From an uncultured Oscillospiraceae bacterium (GTDB lineage: Bacteria > Bacillota > Clostridia > Oscillospirales > Oscillospiraceae): DNA of 32,385 nucleotides. The stretch's first letter is position 1; each line of letters opens with the position of its first letter. Positions 1-7,404 of the stretch are shown one piece after another. The notes under the pieces are model-generated. The model saw only the letters and a list, made by a program, of their open reading frames with translations, did no database searches and had not been told where the DNA came from. Where the stretch lies: assembly GCA_944387845.1 (NCBI GenBank), contig CALXGH010000050.1:1-32385 (forward strand). The letters are read 5' to 3'. The translations under genes and the position numbers were made by a program.

Positions 1-50
1 CTATAAAAATCCTGATAGCCCAGGATAAAGATAAATAATAAATTAAAATA

Positions 51-86
51 CAGCCCGCCGAGGTGCCGACGGGCTGTATTTTTTTA
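51..86. terminator. Intrinsic terminator hairpin
   Basis: Arms CAGCCCG (51-57) and CGGGCTG (70-76) form a 7-bp GC-rich stem. It is followed on the plus strand by a T-rich run (77-86). On the minus strand the hairpin is also followed by a T-rich stretch. It probably ends a plus-strand gene lying before the window and may also serve ridA, whose stop lies about 100 bases away. Confidence 0.7.
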
Positions 87-177
87 AATTTTATTTTCTG
101 TATAAGACCGAGCCACCAATAGGAATATTTTTTCCCGCTGGTATAAGAATATTACAGATGATTTTTCTATTGCCAAA

Positions 178-546
178 TTAAAGCTCTGCTATGGCCTCAA
201 TCTCACAGAGTGCTCCTTTTGGAAGCTCTTTTACAGCAACACAGCTGCGTGCTGGCTTGGATGTGAAGAATTTCTCATAAACTGCGTTAAAAGCAGCAAA
301 GTCTCCCATGTCTGCAAGGAAACATGTTGTCTTGATGACTTTTTCAAGGGAAGCGCCGCCTGCTTCTATAACGGCTGCGACATTTTTGCAGGACTGCTCA
401 GCCTGGGCAGAGATGCCTTCAGGTATAGCGCCTGTTTCAGGGTCTACTGGTATCTGACCACTGGAGAAAACGAAATCTCCGCTTACATAACCCTGGGAAT
501 AAGGTCCAATTGCGCCAGGGGCTTTCTTTGTTTCTATAGTCTTCAT
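178..546 (-). CDS. ridA: RidA family enamine/imine deaminase
   Basis: A 122-residue protein of normal RidA (YjgF/YER057c/UK114) length. The family hydrolyses reactive enamine/imine intermediates released by PLP enzymes such as threonine dehydratase, protecting them from damage; it acts as a cytosolic trimer. Visible signatures are the N-terminal GPYSQG motif (residues 14-19), FSSGQIP (27-33), and the C-terminal block with the conserved arginine (R100 in KPARSCVAV) and LPKGALCEIEAIA, where R100 and E115/E117 match the ligand-binding positions known for the family. The start ATG at 546 has a GGAGT-type ribosome site. It is a single gene with its own promoter, divergent from sigK. The family call is firm; the exact physiological substrate cannot be read from sequence. 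Confidence 0.95.
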   Translation of the reverse strand: MKTIETKKAPGAIGPYSQGYVSGDFVFSSGQIPVDPETGAIPEGISAQAEQSCKNVAAVIEAGGASLEKVIKTTCFLADMGDFAAFNAVYEKFFTSKPARSCVAVKELPKGALCEIEAIAEL

Positions 547-580
547 ATCATTTACACTCCATATTAAAAAGTATATGTAA

Positions 581-608
581 ATTATACCACTATAAAATTA
601 AGTGTCAA
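581..608 (-). promoter_or_regulatory. Sigma-A type promoter of ridA
   Basis: On the minus strand TTGACA (603-608) and TATAAT (581-586) are separated by 16 bases, both hexamers being exact consensus. It lies about 35 bases upstream of the ridA start, which suits a short leader. Confidence 0.75.
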
Positions 609-683
609 ACTATATATCTTCCGTAATAAGGACAAAACGTAAAAGAATATATATTTCTTACAATCTGTTTTGGAGGAAATAGT

Positions 684-1370
684 ATGGTTATGCTATCGTA
701 CGCGTTGCTTATGACTTGTCCTTTTTTGATGCTTAGAATAACCGGGAACGGTTCGTTTCCCAAACCACTCACTTCCGAGGAGGAGAAAGAATACATAGAT
801 AAATACATAGCCGGGGATATGGAGGCGAGAAATGTTTTGATTGAGAGGAACTTGCGCCTTGTTACACACATTATAAAAAAATATTATACCCAGGCTGACA
901 ATCAGGAAGATCTTATATCCATAGGAACTATCGGACTTATAAAAGGAATATCTACATACAAGCCGGATAAAGGTGTACGTCTTGCTACATACGCTTCTAG
1001 GTGTATTGAAAATGAGATACTCATGTTTTTCAGAAGTAGTAAGAAAAGTGCCGGAGAACTCTCCCTTTCCGATTCCATCAACACTGACAAAGAGGGCAAC
1101 AGCTTGTCCCTTATAGACGTTATAAGTGTTGATGACAACATGCTTGAGGAAGTCAGTACGGAAGAAATGTGCAGGGAAGTTGTAAAATATATAGACCAGG
1201 TACTGGACGAAAGAGAAAAGGAGATAATATATATGCGATATGGCCTGGGAGGAATTAAGCCAATAACTCAGCGAGAGATTGCGTCAAAATGCGGAATAAG
1301 CCGCAGTTATGTGAGCAGAATAGAAAAGAAAGCTCTGGAAAAATTGAGAAAATGCTTTGAAGATGAGTAA
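684..1370 (+). CDS. sigK: RNA polymerase sporulation sigma factor SigK (pro-form)
   Basis: A 228-residue sigma-70 family protein. In sporulating Firmicutes sigma-K directs late mother-cell transcription (coat and cortex genes) and is made as a pro-protein whose hydrophobic N-terminus is cut by SpoIVFB. Here residues 1-20 are hydrophobic (SYALLMTCPFLML) and are followed by SFPKPLTSEEEKEY, aligning with the start of mature SigK. Region 2 is clear: ARNVLIERNLRLVTHI, then DLISIGTIGLIKGI and LATYASRCIENEILM. Region 4 contains DEREKEIIYMRYGL and the helix-turn-helix QREIASKCGISRSYVSRIEK. The ATG at 684 follows TGGAGGAAATAGT, a strong ribosome site. The gene is continuous, with no skin-type insertion. 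I could not define a convincing sigma-E promoter. Confidence 0.93.
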   Translation: MVMLSYALLMTCPFLMLRITGNGSFPKPLTSEEEKEYIDKYIAGDMEARNVLIERNLRLVTHIIKKYYTQADNQEDLISIGTIGLIKGISTYKPDKGVRLATYASRCIENEILMFFRSSKKSAGELSLSDSINTDKEGNSLSLIDVISVDDNMLEEVSTEEMCREVVKYIDQVLDEREKEIIYMRYGLGGIKPITQREIASKCGISRSYVSRIEKKALEKLRKCFEDE

Positions 1371-1434
1371 TTTGTATTAAAAAGCCCTTTAAAGATATTT
1401 CAGCTATAAAAAGCAAAAAAATCAGAAAAACATG

Positions 1435-1463
1435 TTGACAATTTTAAGTTCAAACTTTATAAT
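1435..1463 (+). promoter_or_regulatory. Perfect consensus promoter of the tRNA operon
   Basis: TTGACA (1435-1440), a 17-base spacer and TATAAT (1458-1463): exact sigma-A consensus with optimal spacing, about 25 bases before the first tRNA. This is as expected for a stable-RNA operon. Confidence 0.9.
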
Positions 1464-1487
1464 AATAACGCTGTCTGCAAGCGAGAT

Positions 1488-1564
1488 GGCGGCGTAGCTC
1501 AGTTGGCCAGAGCATTCGGTTCATACCCGAAGTGTCACCGGTTCAAATCCAGTCGCCGCTACCA
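1488..1564 (+). tRNA. tRNA-Met (anticodon CAT), elongator type
   Basis: A 77-base cloverleaf with encoded CCA. The acceptor pairs GGCGGCG with CGCCGCT, the D-stem is GCTC/GAGC, the anticodon stem is TTCGG/CCGAA with loop TTCATAC (anticodon CAT), and the T-loop is TTCAAAT. The G1-U72 acceptor pair and the absence of three consecutive G-C pairs in the anticodon stem argue for elongator rather than initiator tRNA. A tRNA-Ile2 (CAT, lysidine-modified) cannot be fully excluded by eye. One T-stem pair (C-A) appears mismatched. Confidence 0.88.
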
Positions 1565-1568
1565 TATT

Positions 1569-1594
1569 TACCGGACAGATTATTCTGTCCGGTG
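1569..1594 (+). other. Intergenic hairpin between tRNA-Met and tRNA-Glu
   Basis: CCGGACAG (1571-1578) and CTGTCCGG (1585-1592) form a perfect 8-bp stem around a 6-base loop, extendable by an A-T pair and a wobble. No T-run follows, so it is unlikely to terminate transcription. It may guide 3'/5' end processing of the tRNA precursor. Confidence 0.6.
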
Positions 1595-1602
1595 AGACAG
1601 CC

Positions 1603-1677
1603 GGCCCGTTGGTCAAGTGGTTAAGACACCGCCCTTTCACGGCGGTAACATGGGTTCAAATCCCGTACGGGTCACCA
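1603..1677 (+). tRNA. tRNA-Glu (anticodon TTC), copy 1
   Basis: A 75-base cloverleaf with encoded CCA. The acceptor pairs GGCCCGT with ACGGGTC, the anticodon stem is CCGCC/GGCGG around CTTTCAC (anticodon TTC), and the T-arm is ATGGG-TTCAAAT-CCCGT. It is second in the tRNA operon and identical to the copy at 1731. Confidence 0.95.
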
Positions 1678-1682
1678 ATATT

Positions 1683-1716
1683 GATTTGAGGGAGTTGAAA
1701 TATACTCCCTCAAATT
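1683..1716 (+). other. Intergenic hairpin between the two tRNA-Glu genes
   Basis: TTTGAGGGAGT (1685-1695) pairs perfectly with ACTCCCTCAAA (1704-1714) around an 8-base loop, extended by A1684-T1715. There is no T-run behind it. It occupies the same place as the hairpin after tRNA-Met but has an unrelated sequence. Confidence 0.6.
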
Positions 1717-1730
1717 GAATAATTTCATAT

Positions 1731-1805
1731 GGCCCGTTGGTCAAGTGGTTAAGACACCGCCCTTTCACGGCGGTAACATGGGTTCAAATCCCGTACGGGT
1801 CACCA
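1731..1805 (+). tRNA. tRNA-Glu (anticodon TTC), copy 2
   Basis: Base-for-base repeat of the 1603-1677 tRNA-Glu, with the same acceptor, TTC anticodon and encoded CCA. Last gene of the operon, followed within a few bases by a terminator. Confidence 0.95.
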
Positions 1806-1808
1806 TTT

Positions 1809-1841
1809 AAACGACAGCGTTGTTCTGTCGTTTTTATTTTT
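1809..1841 (+). terminator. Terminator of the tRNA operon
   Basis: AAACGACAG (1809-1817) pairs with CTGTCGTTT (1825-1833), followed by TTATTTTT. It starts four bases after the last tRNA-Glu. Confidence 0.85.
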
Positions 1842-1876
1842 CAAGACTTAATCTGTTTTGCGTTTAAAAGAAAATA

Positions 1877-1910
1877 AAATGCCGCTCCGAAATAGAGCGG
1901 CATTTTTTAT
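1877..1910. terminator. Bidirectional terminator (azlD / tRNA operon)
   Basis: An 11-bp stem, 1877-1887 with 1895-1905 (core ATGCCGCTC/GAGCGGCAT), has T-runs on both sides when read in either direction. It ends azlCD on the minus strand (azlD stop at 1912-1914) and backs up the tRNA operon terminator. Confidence 0.88.
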
Positions 1911-1911
1911 T

Positions 1912-2223
1912 TTAGCATATAAAAAGTTCAAGAATAAATACCACGCTGCAGCAGGTTATTGCAACTTTGAAAAGGTCAGCACCCAACCAGGCGGCAATTA
2001 TTCCTACGACAAAAGAGGAGAGTCCAGAGACTGGGCTCTGGGTGGCATTCACTATGGCAGGGAATGTCATCACCGAAAGGGTAACATACGGCACATAATA
2101 TAGAAAAGACTGTATAAACCGATTTTTTATCTGTTTTCTGAAAAGAGTGAGAGGGGTGGCTCGGATTATAAATGAGACGATGGCCATAATGAGTATGTAG
2201 AGATAGATTGTACTGTCTTTCAT
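1912..2223 (-). CDS. azlD: AzlD-family branched-chain amino acid permease small subunit
   Basis: A 103-residue, very hydrophobic protein with about three to four membrane segments and the family motif IRATPLTLFRK near residue 20, followed by a conserved YVPYVTLSVMTFPAI block. AzlD is the small partner of AzlC; the pair (like ygaZH in Proteobacteria) exports branched-chain amino acids or their analogues. Its ATG overlaps the azlC stop by one base (TAATG), indicating translational coupling, and its ribosome site (GAGGAGG) lies inside the end of azlC. Family and partner are clear; the substrate is assumed from the family. Confidence 0.9.
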   Translation of the reverse strand: MKDSTIYLYILIMAIVSFIIRATPLTLFRKQIKNRFIQSFLYYVPYVTLSVMTFPAIVNATQSPVSGLSSFVVGIIAAWLGADLFKVAITCCSVVFILELFIC

Positions 2224-2972
2224 TACATATCCTCCTCCTCATCATATTTTTTAGGGAAGAAGATGGAAGCTGCCGCTGATATGGCCACGGTCAGAAGAAT
2301 AGTTTTAAATCCATCCGAGAGACTGGATACGCCAGGCAGATAGGCGGCACAAAAACTCAGTGTGAAGCTTACAACGACGAGTCCGGCGATAACTTTGTTC
2401 TTCCTTGCCGGCGGTATAAACACAGCGATAAACATACCATAAAGGGCAACGCTGAATGCGCTTACTATACGCAGTGGCAGTAGATTTCCTGCTATTGCGC
2501 CAAGAGCAGTTCCCACTGCCCAGCAGGGAACAGATGTTAGAAACGCACCGTAGGAATAATATGGATCCAGGTATCCTGGACGGGCAATGGCTATACCAAA
2601 AAGCTCATCAGTTATGTAGAAGGCCATAAAAATTCTGTGAAAGAAGGGTATTTTTGGGTCGACTCTCTGGCTCATGGCACAGCTCATAAGGAAATACCTG
2701 GCATTTACGATAAGAGTCATAAAAGCAACTTCCAGAAAGGGAGCGGCAGCGGCAATAAGTGTAAAGCCAGCGTATTCTCCAGCTGAAGCGCTGCAAAGGG
2801 CGCTTGCAAGAAACGACTGAAAGGGGGTGAGCCCGGCGTTTTTAGCCGCGATGCCCAGAGAAAAAGATACGGCAAGATATCCAAGTCCTATTGGAACGCC
2901 GTCTTTCATTCCCTGAATGAAGACCGGCCGGTGGCCGGTCAGTAAGTGGTTTTGATCTTCACCTGTATACAT
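2223..2972 (-). CDS. azlC: AzlC-family branched-chain amino acid exporter large subunit
   Basis: A 249-residue membrane protein of usual AzlC length. The N-terminal family signature is present: GMKDGVPIGLGYLAVSFSLGIAA, shown here as two parts, GMKDGVPIGLGY and AVSFSLGIAA, at roughly residues 21-45. It is followed by SASAGEYAGF and several further hydrophobic segments, and the C-terminus is acidic (EEEDM). With AzlD it should form an inner-membrane exporter for leucine, isoleucine, valine or toxic analogues. It lies 21 bases downstream of the HxlR-type regulator, on the same strand and with no terminator between, so it is probably co-transcribed and controlled by that regulator. The start ATG at 2972 has an AGGTG ribosome site. 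Confidence 0.92.
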   Translation of the reverse strand: MYTGEDQNHLLTGHRPVFIQGMKDGVPIGLGYLAVSFSLGIAAKNAGLTPFQSFLASALCSASAGEYAGFTLIAAAAPFLEVAFMTLIVNARYFLMSCAMSQRVDPKIPFFHRIFMAFYITDELFGIAIARPGYLDPYYSYGAFLTSVPCWAVGTALGAIAGNLLPLRIVSAFSVALYGMFIAVFIPPARKNKVIAGLVVVSFTLSFCAAYLPGVSSLSDGFKTILLTVAISAAASIFFPKKYDEEEDM

Positions 2973-2993
2973 AAATTAACACCTACATTTTTT

Positions 2994-3419
2994 TTACTGA
3001 TGAGCTCCTTTGCAGCATCTGCATGAGCCGGTTTTTAACTCCTGGCATATGCTTTCACCAAGGTTAAGATGGCTCAGATATTTTATACTGAACTCACCCA
3101 AGGTGTCCAGTACCGGAATTATATCACGACCTATCTCTGAAAGCTCATATTCCACATGGGGCGGGATTACGGGAAAAATTTTCCTTGTTATAAGCATATC
3201 GCTCTCAAGTTTTCTTAGTGTCTTTGTTAGGGTAGCCTGAGTTATCTCAGGGATGTACTTCTGTAGCTCACCAAAGCGCAGTGGACCGTTCCGCAAATAG
3301 CACAATATTAAAAGAGACCACTTTCCTGACAGTATTTTCTGTGCGGTCAGAAAAGGACAGCGCTCCTCAGAGCCGCTTGGGTTTTGAACCATGCTGATTT
3401 CAGTTGCTGAATTATCCAT
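2994..3419 (-). CDS. HxlR-family winged-helix transcriptional regulator
   Basis: 141 residues from the ATG at 3419. A GTG nine bases further up is in frame, but the ribosome site AAGGTGA (3425-3431) overlaps it and fits only the ATG. HxlR features are visible: the N-terminal Cys-Pro (C21), ILSGKWSLLILCYL, GPLRFGELQKYIPEITQATLTKTLRKLE (recognition region, about residues 52-79), and YELSEIGRDIIPVL. The family often senses thiol-reactive or aldehyde stress through the conserved N-terminal cysteine. The C-terminus is unusual, with C125, C133, C135, C136 and H140 in the last 17 residues, which could bind a metal or act as a redox switch. It heads the azlCD operon and is divergent from potABCD. The effector is unknown. 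Confidence 0.9.
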   Translation of the reverse strand: MDNSATEISMVQNPSGSEERCPFLTAQKILSGKWSLLILCYLRNGPLRFGELQKYIPEITQATLTKTLRKLESDMLITRKIFPVIPPHVEYELSEIGRDIIPVLDTLGEFSIKYLSHLNLGESICQELKTGSCRCCKGAHQ

Positions 3420-3432
3420 TTTGCTCACCTTA

Positions 3433-3452
3433 TAGTATCTTGAAAGATAGTA
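3433..3452. promoter_or_regulatory. Palindromic operator candidate before hxlR
   Basis: TATCTT-GA-AAGATA (3436-3449) is a perfect dyad, extending to a 20-bp palindrome with one mismatched pair. The two-base centre is too tight for an RNA hairpin, so a DNA site for a dimer is more likely. It abuts the hxlR ribosome site and could mediate autoregulation as a roadblock. Confidence 0.5.
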
Positions 3453-3472
3453 AATAACAATAAAAATCGTAC

Positions 3473-3500
3473 TTGATGTTTTTATACTTTATATTAAAAT
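3473..3500 (+). promoter_or_regulatory. Candidate promoter of potABCD
   Basis: TTGATG (3473-3478), a 16-base spacer and TAAAAT (3495-3500), giving a leader of about 48 bases to potA. Its -10 lies next to the -10 of the opposing hxlR promoter. Confidence 0.45.
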
Positions 3501-3501
3501 T

Positions 3502-3530
3502 ATTATAGCAATCTGTTTAATGTTTTGCAA
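3502..3530 (-). promoter_or_regulatory. Candidate promoter of hxlR-azlCD
   Basis: On the minus strand TTGCAA (3525-3530), a 17-base spacer and TATAAT (3502-3507). It faces the potA promoter, with the two -10 boxes one base apart on opposite strands, so polymerase binding may be mutually exclusive. Confidence 0.55.
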
Positions 3531-3554
3531 TAGATTTTAACAAGAGGTAGGCCT

Positions 3555-4634
3555 ATGAGTGATATCATTCTTCAGCTCGAAAATATTAAAAAAAGCTTTG
3601 GAGAGACTGATGTATTAAAAGGATTGAATATCTCTATTTCCCGGGGAGAGTTCATTACACTCCTTGGGCCTTCTGGCTGTGGAAAAACCACTACTCTTAG
3701 AATAATATCTGGTCTTGAAACCTGCGACAGCGGTAGTGTTATACTTGAAGGAGAAGATGTTACTTTTACACAGCCGAATGACAGAAATGTGAACACTGTT
3801 TTTCAGAATTATGCACTTTTTCCACATATGACTGTATCTGCAAATGTGGGGTACAGTCTGAAGCTTAAGAAAATGAAGAAGGCTGAAATAGATAAGGTGG
3901 TTGAAGAAGCTCTGGAAATTGTGCAGCTTCCCGGATATGGGAAGAGAATGCCGTCAGAGCTTTCGGGTGGACAAAGACAGAGAGTTGCCATTGCCAGGGC
4001 AATTGTAAACAGGCCAAAGGTTCTGCTTTTGGATGAGCCTCTAGGTGCTTTGGATCTTCAACTCCGCCGTCAGATGCAGATTGAACTTAAGAGACTTCAG
4101 AAACAGCTTGGTATAACTTTTATATATATAACCCACGACCAGGAAGAAGCCCTGAACATGTCTGACAGAATAGCTGTAATGAAGGACGGACTTTTTGAGC
4201 AGATAGGTACTCCGAGCGATATTTATGATAGGCCGAAAACCAGTTATGTTGCAAGCTTTGTGGGCTCTGCAAACATTATAAAAGGTAAAGCCGCCTATGT
4301 CGGTGGAGAGCTGTTTATGAATTATGACGGCAGTCTGCTGCCGGTAAATGAGCAGAGTGCCCGTATTCCTGAGGGCAGTGAAATCACTGCGGCGGTTAGA
4401 AGCGAATATATTCTTATAGAGGATGATAGTCAAAACGGCATACACTGTACAGTAAAGGAAAAGACATTTTCAGCTGGTATGCTCAGAATTTCAGTTGAGA
4501 CGTCTCTTGGTCAGGAGATTATTATAAGCCGACATGGTATAGACAGTCATATAAATACAGGCGACTCTATAGTTATCGGCTGGGAGAAAGAGAGAGTTGT
4601 CCTTGTGGACCTGGAGGACAGCTATGAAAAATAG
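3555..4634 (+). CDS. potA: Spermidine/putrescine ABC transporter ATP-binding protein PotA
   Basis: A 359-residue importer ATPase. Walker A is GPSGCGKT (residues 38-45), the Q-loop lies around FQNYALFPH, the signature LSGGQ is at 136-140, Walker B LLLDE ends at E161, and the switch His is H194 ([10 protein letters not shown]). The last 80 or so residues form the TOBE-type regulatory domain typical of PotA/MalK ATPases. With PotB, PotC and PotD it would drive ATP-dependent uptake of polyamines. It is first of a four-gene operon with overlapping or closely spaced genes; its 3' end overlaps potB by 11 bases. The start ATG at 3555 follows AGAGGTAGG. Confidence 0.95.
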   Translation: MSDIILQLENIKKSFGETDVLKGLNISISRGEFITLLGPSGCGKTTTLRIISGLETCDSGSVILEGEDVTFTQPNDRNVNTVFQNYALFPHMTVSANVGYSLKLKKMKKAEIDKVVEEALEIVQLPGYGKRMPSELSGGQRQRVAIARAIVNRPKVLLLDEPLGALDLQLRRQMQIELKRLQKQLGITFIYITHDQEEALNMSDRIAVMKDGLFEQIGTPSDIYDRPKTSYVASFVGSANIIKGKAAYVGGELFMNYDGSLLPVNEQSARIPEGSEITAAVRSEYILIEDDSQNGIHCTVKEKTFSAGMLRISVETSLGQEIIISRHGIDSHINTGDSIVIGWEKERVVLVDLEDSYEK

Positions 4635-5490
4635 AGGAAAAAAGAAAAATTTTGCAAATGCTGCGTTTCTTGCGCCAATGTATATATTTACAGTGGTTTT
4701 CCTTTTAGGACCGCTTATATATATGCTGATACTCAGCTTTATGACAAGAGCGGAGGTCTGGGGCGTTGTAAACGTTTTTACTTGGAAGAATTACACAAAG
4801 ATATTTGAACCAATATATTTAAACACTTTTCTTCAGTCGCTGAAGCTCGCGTTTTCCACAACAGCACTGGTGGCGCTTATTGGATACCCGTTTGGCTATT
4901 TCATGGCAAAGCTTTCCCCAAAGGGTAGGGGCCTTATGATGATGCTTGTTATGATCCCATTCTGGACAAGCTCTCTTATAAGACTTTATGGCTGGATAAT
5001 TATTTTAAGGGCAAACGGGGTTCTTGACAAAACCCTTATGTTTTTAAATATAACGGATTCATCTTTAAAGATCCTTTATACCTATCCAGCAGTGCTTGTG
5101 GGAATGGTATATGCGCTGCTGCCGTTTATGATATTGTCTGCGTACTCAAGTGTTGAGAAAATGGACTGGACTCTGGTTGAGGCGGCAAGAGATCTTGGGG
5201 CATCAAAGGCGTATGCATTTTTCACAATAACCCTGAAGCTAACGCTACCTGGGCTGCTCACAGGTGTTATTTTGACTTTTATACCGTCTATGGGTCTGTT
5301 CTTCGTTGCGGATATCCTAGGCGGAAACAAAATAGTACTCATTGGTAATGTAATTCAGGAGCAACTTATGAAAGTGCATGACTGGCCATTTGCAGCGGCG
5401 CTTTCAGTTGTACTGCTTATAATGACCAGTATAATGATCTGGCTTTACAGGAAAATAACAAAGGTCAAGGATTTGGAGGGAGTCGTATGA
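4624..5490 (+). CDS. potB: Spermidine/putrescine ABC transporter permease PotB
   Basis: 288 residues from the ATG at 4624, chosen because GGAGG (4612-4616) is well placed and because the frame upstream runs inside potA. An in-frame ATG at 4597 has no ribosome site. There are six predicted membrane segments; the first is around [20 protein letters not shown]. The binding-protein-dependent permease EAA loop is [21 protein letters not shown], written here as its start EAARDLGAS and end [12 protein letters not shown], where PotA docks. It overlaps potA by 11 bases and potC by 4 (ATGA), so the genes are translationally coupled. Confidence 0.93.
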   Translation: MKNRGKKKNFANAAFLAPMYIFTVVFLLGPLIYMLILSFMTRAEVWGVVNVFTWKNYTKIFEPIYLNTFLQSLKLAFSTTALVALIGYPFGYFMAKLSPKGRGLMMMLVMIPFWTSSLIRLYGWIIILRANGVLDKTLMFLNITDSSLKILYTYPAVLVGMVYALLPFMILSAYSSVEKMDWTLVEAARDLGASKAYAFFTITLKLTLPGLLTGVILTFIPSMGLFFVADILGGNKIVLIGNVIQEQLMKVHDWPFAAALSVVLLIMTSIMIWLYRKITKVKDLEGVV

Positions 5491-6275
5491 AAAAGACATC
5501 CAAGCTTCCTAAAATCTATCTGGCGGCCGTTATTATTCTTATGTATCTGCCGATAATATTTGTAATGATATACTCCTTTAACGAAAGTAAGATAAGTTCT
5601 ATTTGGGCGGGCTTTTCCCTTAAATGGTATGAAGACCTCTTCAGGGACAGAGCCATAATGCAGGCTCTTGTGAACAGCGTTATTTTAGGAGCTATATCAA
5701 GTTTGGCTGCTGCTGTTATTGGGACTCTGGGGGCGATTGGCACTACAAAAACCTCTTTTAAAGGAAAGGGGATTATGGAGTATATAGCCACGCTGCCAAT
5801 GATGACTCCTGAGATCATTTTAGGTATGGTATTCTTGGCGTTTTTCTCGCTTTTGGGACTGCCTTTTGGAATGACGACACTGATAATCGGACATACGGCC
5901 TTTTGTATACCATACGTGTTCATGCAGGTAAAGGCGAGACTGGCCGGAATGGATAAGAGCTTTGAAGAGGCCGCAAGGGATCTGGGAGCAAGTCCCTTCA
6001 GGGCATTTTTCGACATAACTTTGCCGCTTATTTTGCCGGCTATAATTTCGGGAATGCTCTTATCGTTCGCAATGAGCATGGACGATGTAATAATCAGTGT
6101 GTTTGTAACTGGTGTCAACGTAAACACCCTTCCGATCATAATTTATACCCAACTTAAAACAGGCGTTACGCCTAAAATAAATGCGCTGTGTACTCTTATG
6201 TTTATAGCCACATGGATATTTGTTGTGCTATCTTCTGCCATAGGCAGGATTGGAAATAATAAAGCAGGAAAATAA
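5487..6275 (+). CDS. potC: Spermidine/putrescine ABC transporter permease PotC
   Basis: A 262-residue integral membrane permease with an N-terminal segment (YLAAVIILMYLPIIFVMIY), five further hydrophobic stretches and a canonical EAA loop ([18 protein letters not shown]). The conserved PotC-type MSMDDVIISVFV block follows. Its ATG overlaps the potB stop (ATGA), and GGAGGG lies just upstream. With PotB it forms the heterodimeric membrane channel of the polyamine importer. Confidence 0.94.
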   Translation: MKKTSKLPKIYLAAVIILMYLPIIFVMIYSFNESKISSIWAGFSLKWYEDLFRDRAIMQALVNSVILGAISSLAAAVIGTLGAIGTTKTSFKGKGIMEYIATLPMMTPEIILGMVFLAFFSLLGLPFGMTTLIIGHTAFCIPYVFMQVKARLAGMDKSFEEAARDLGASPFRAFFDITLPLILPAIISGMLLSFAMSMDDVIISVFVTGVNVNTLPIIIYTQLKTGVTPKINALCTLMFIATWIFVVLSSAIGRIGNNKAGK

Positions 6276-6287
6276 AGGAGGAAAATT

Positions 6288-7355
6288 ATGAAAAAAATAC
6301 TTGCTGTACTGCTTGCTGTTTTAATGTGCGCTGGTCTTCTGGCAGGGTGCGGAGACAACGGTGAGAGCGGGAAAGAGGACAACGGAGTACTCAATTTATA
6401 CACATGGGCAGGCATGTTCGATCCTGAGATTTTGGCTGGATTCGAGGAAGAGACAGGTATTAAAATCAATTACGTCAACTTCGATTATGATGAGACTATG
6501 CTTGCAAAACTTCAGGCCGCAAAAGGCGGTGAATATGACCTGGTTATAGCAGATGACTATATTATAGAAACAGTTATAGCTGAGGGACTTGCTCAGAAGC
6601 TTGATACTTCCAAGCTTTCAAATTATGATAATATTAACCCTCTCTACCAGGGACAGTTCTTCGACCCTAATGATGAGTATACAGTGCCATATGGCGCCGG
6701 AGTTCAGACAATAGCTTATAATCCAGATGGTGTGGATGTTGAGATTACAGGTTATGAAGATCTGTGGAACGAAGCGCTTAAAGACAATCTTGCTGTTATA
6801 GGAAATTATCGTGTTATAATCGGTATGGCGCTTAAGGTGTTGGGATACAGCTATAACACAGAAAATATGGATGAACTGGATGAAGCTGCAGAGCTTCTCT
6901 ATGATCTTGCTGACAATATCCGTCTTATTAAAGACGATAATGTTCAGGATGATCTTATCTCCGGTGAAGTTTCTGCTGCGGTAATGTACACATCCCAGGT
7001 TACAATGGCAAAGCTTACAGATCCTAACATCGAGATCGTATATCCAACGGAAGGTATAGGCCTTGGCATTATGGGTATGTTTATACCATCTCAGGCTCCC
7101 AACGCCGAAAATGCTTACAAGTTTATAGATTATATCCTCGACGCTGAGGTTGGAGCAAAGTGTTTTGAGTATCTTGGATACTACTGCACAAACAAAGCTG
7201 CTGAAGAATATATTGCTGATGAGTATAAAGAGTTCCTTACATTACCAGAGGATATAAAGCAGGAAGACACAGAGATGATAGAAAATATCAGTGCTGAGGC
7301 GGCTGAAAAACAGTCTGAGATATGGACTGAATTTAAGACCCGCTGCGGTCAGTAA
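6288..7355 (+). CDS. potD: Spermidine/putrescine-binding lipoprotein PotD
   Basis: A 355-residue extracellular solute-binding protein. The N-terminus is a lipoprotein signal with lipobox LAGC (Cys21), so it should be tethered to the outer face of the membrane. The mature part has the PotD-type start LNLYTWAGMFDPEIL and the YDLVIADDYIIE segment, then a long periplasmic-binding fold with the acidic residues expected for a polyamine site. A strong AAAGGAGG site sits before the ATG, 12 bases after potC. Last gene of the operon; a terminator follows. Putrescine versus spermidine preference cannot be told from sequence. Confidence 0.94.
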   Translation: MKKILAVLLAVLMCAGLLAGCGDNGESGKEDNGVLNLYTWAGMFDPEILAGFEEETGIKINYVNFDYDETMLAKLQAAKGGEYDLVIADDYIIETVIAEGLAQKLDTSKLSNYDNINPLYQGQFFDPNDEYTVPYGAGVQTIAYNPDGVDVEITGYEDLWNEALKDNLAVIGNYRVIIGMALKVLGYSYNTENMDELDEAAELLYDLADNIRLIKDDNVQDDLISGEVSAAVMYTSQVTMAKLTDPNIEIVYPTEGIGLGIMGMFIPSQAPNAENAYKFIDYILDAEVGAKCFEYLGYYCTNKAAEEYIADEYKEFLTLPEDIKQEDTEMIENISAEAAEKQSEIWTEFKTRCGQ

Positions 7356-7365
7356 ATTAAAATGA

Positions 7366-7403
7366 AAAAGCGGCAAAGCTTTAAGCTTTGCCGCTTTTGT
7401 TTT
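7366..7403. terminator. Bidirectional terminator (potD / C39 peptidase gene)
   Basis: A 13-bp stem (7366-7378 with 7386-7398; core GCGGCAAAG/CTTTGCCGC) with a 7-base loop, ending in T-rich sequence in both directions. It sits between the convergent potD and the C39-like gene. Confidence 0.9.
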
Positions 7404-7404
7404 G

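Noticed and set aside
637-664. Sigma-E promoter for sigK (CTTACAAT as -10)
   Set aside because: The -10-like motif is good, but no matching -35 lies at the right distance and the implied start would fall on the ribosome site.
1603-1805. Tandem duplication as a mobile integration scar (attachment site at tRNA)
   Set aside because: Both tRNA-Glu copies are complete and lie within one operon with no integrase or foreign genes between; simple gene duplication suffices.
1858-2103. 81-codon plus-strand frame downstream of the tRNA operon
   Set aside because: It runs through the bidirectional terminator and antisense to azlD; no ribosome site.
5516-6139. 207-codon open frame on the minus strand over potC
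   Set aside because: Mirror image of a hydrophobic permease gene; no independent signals.
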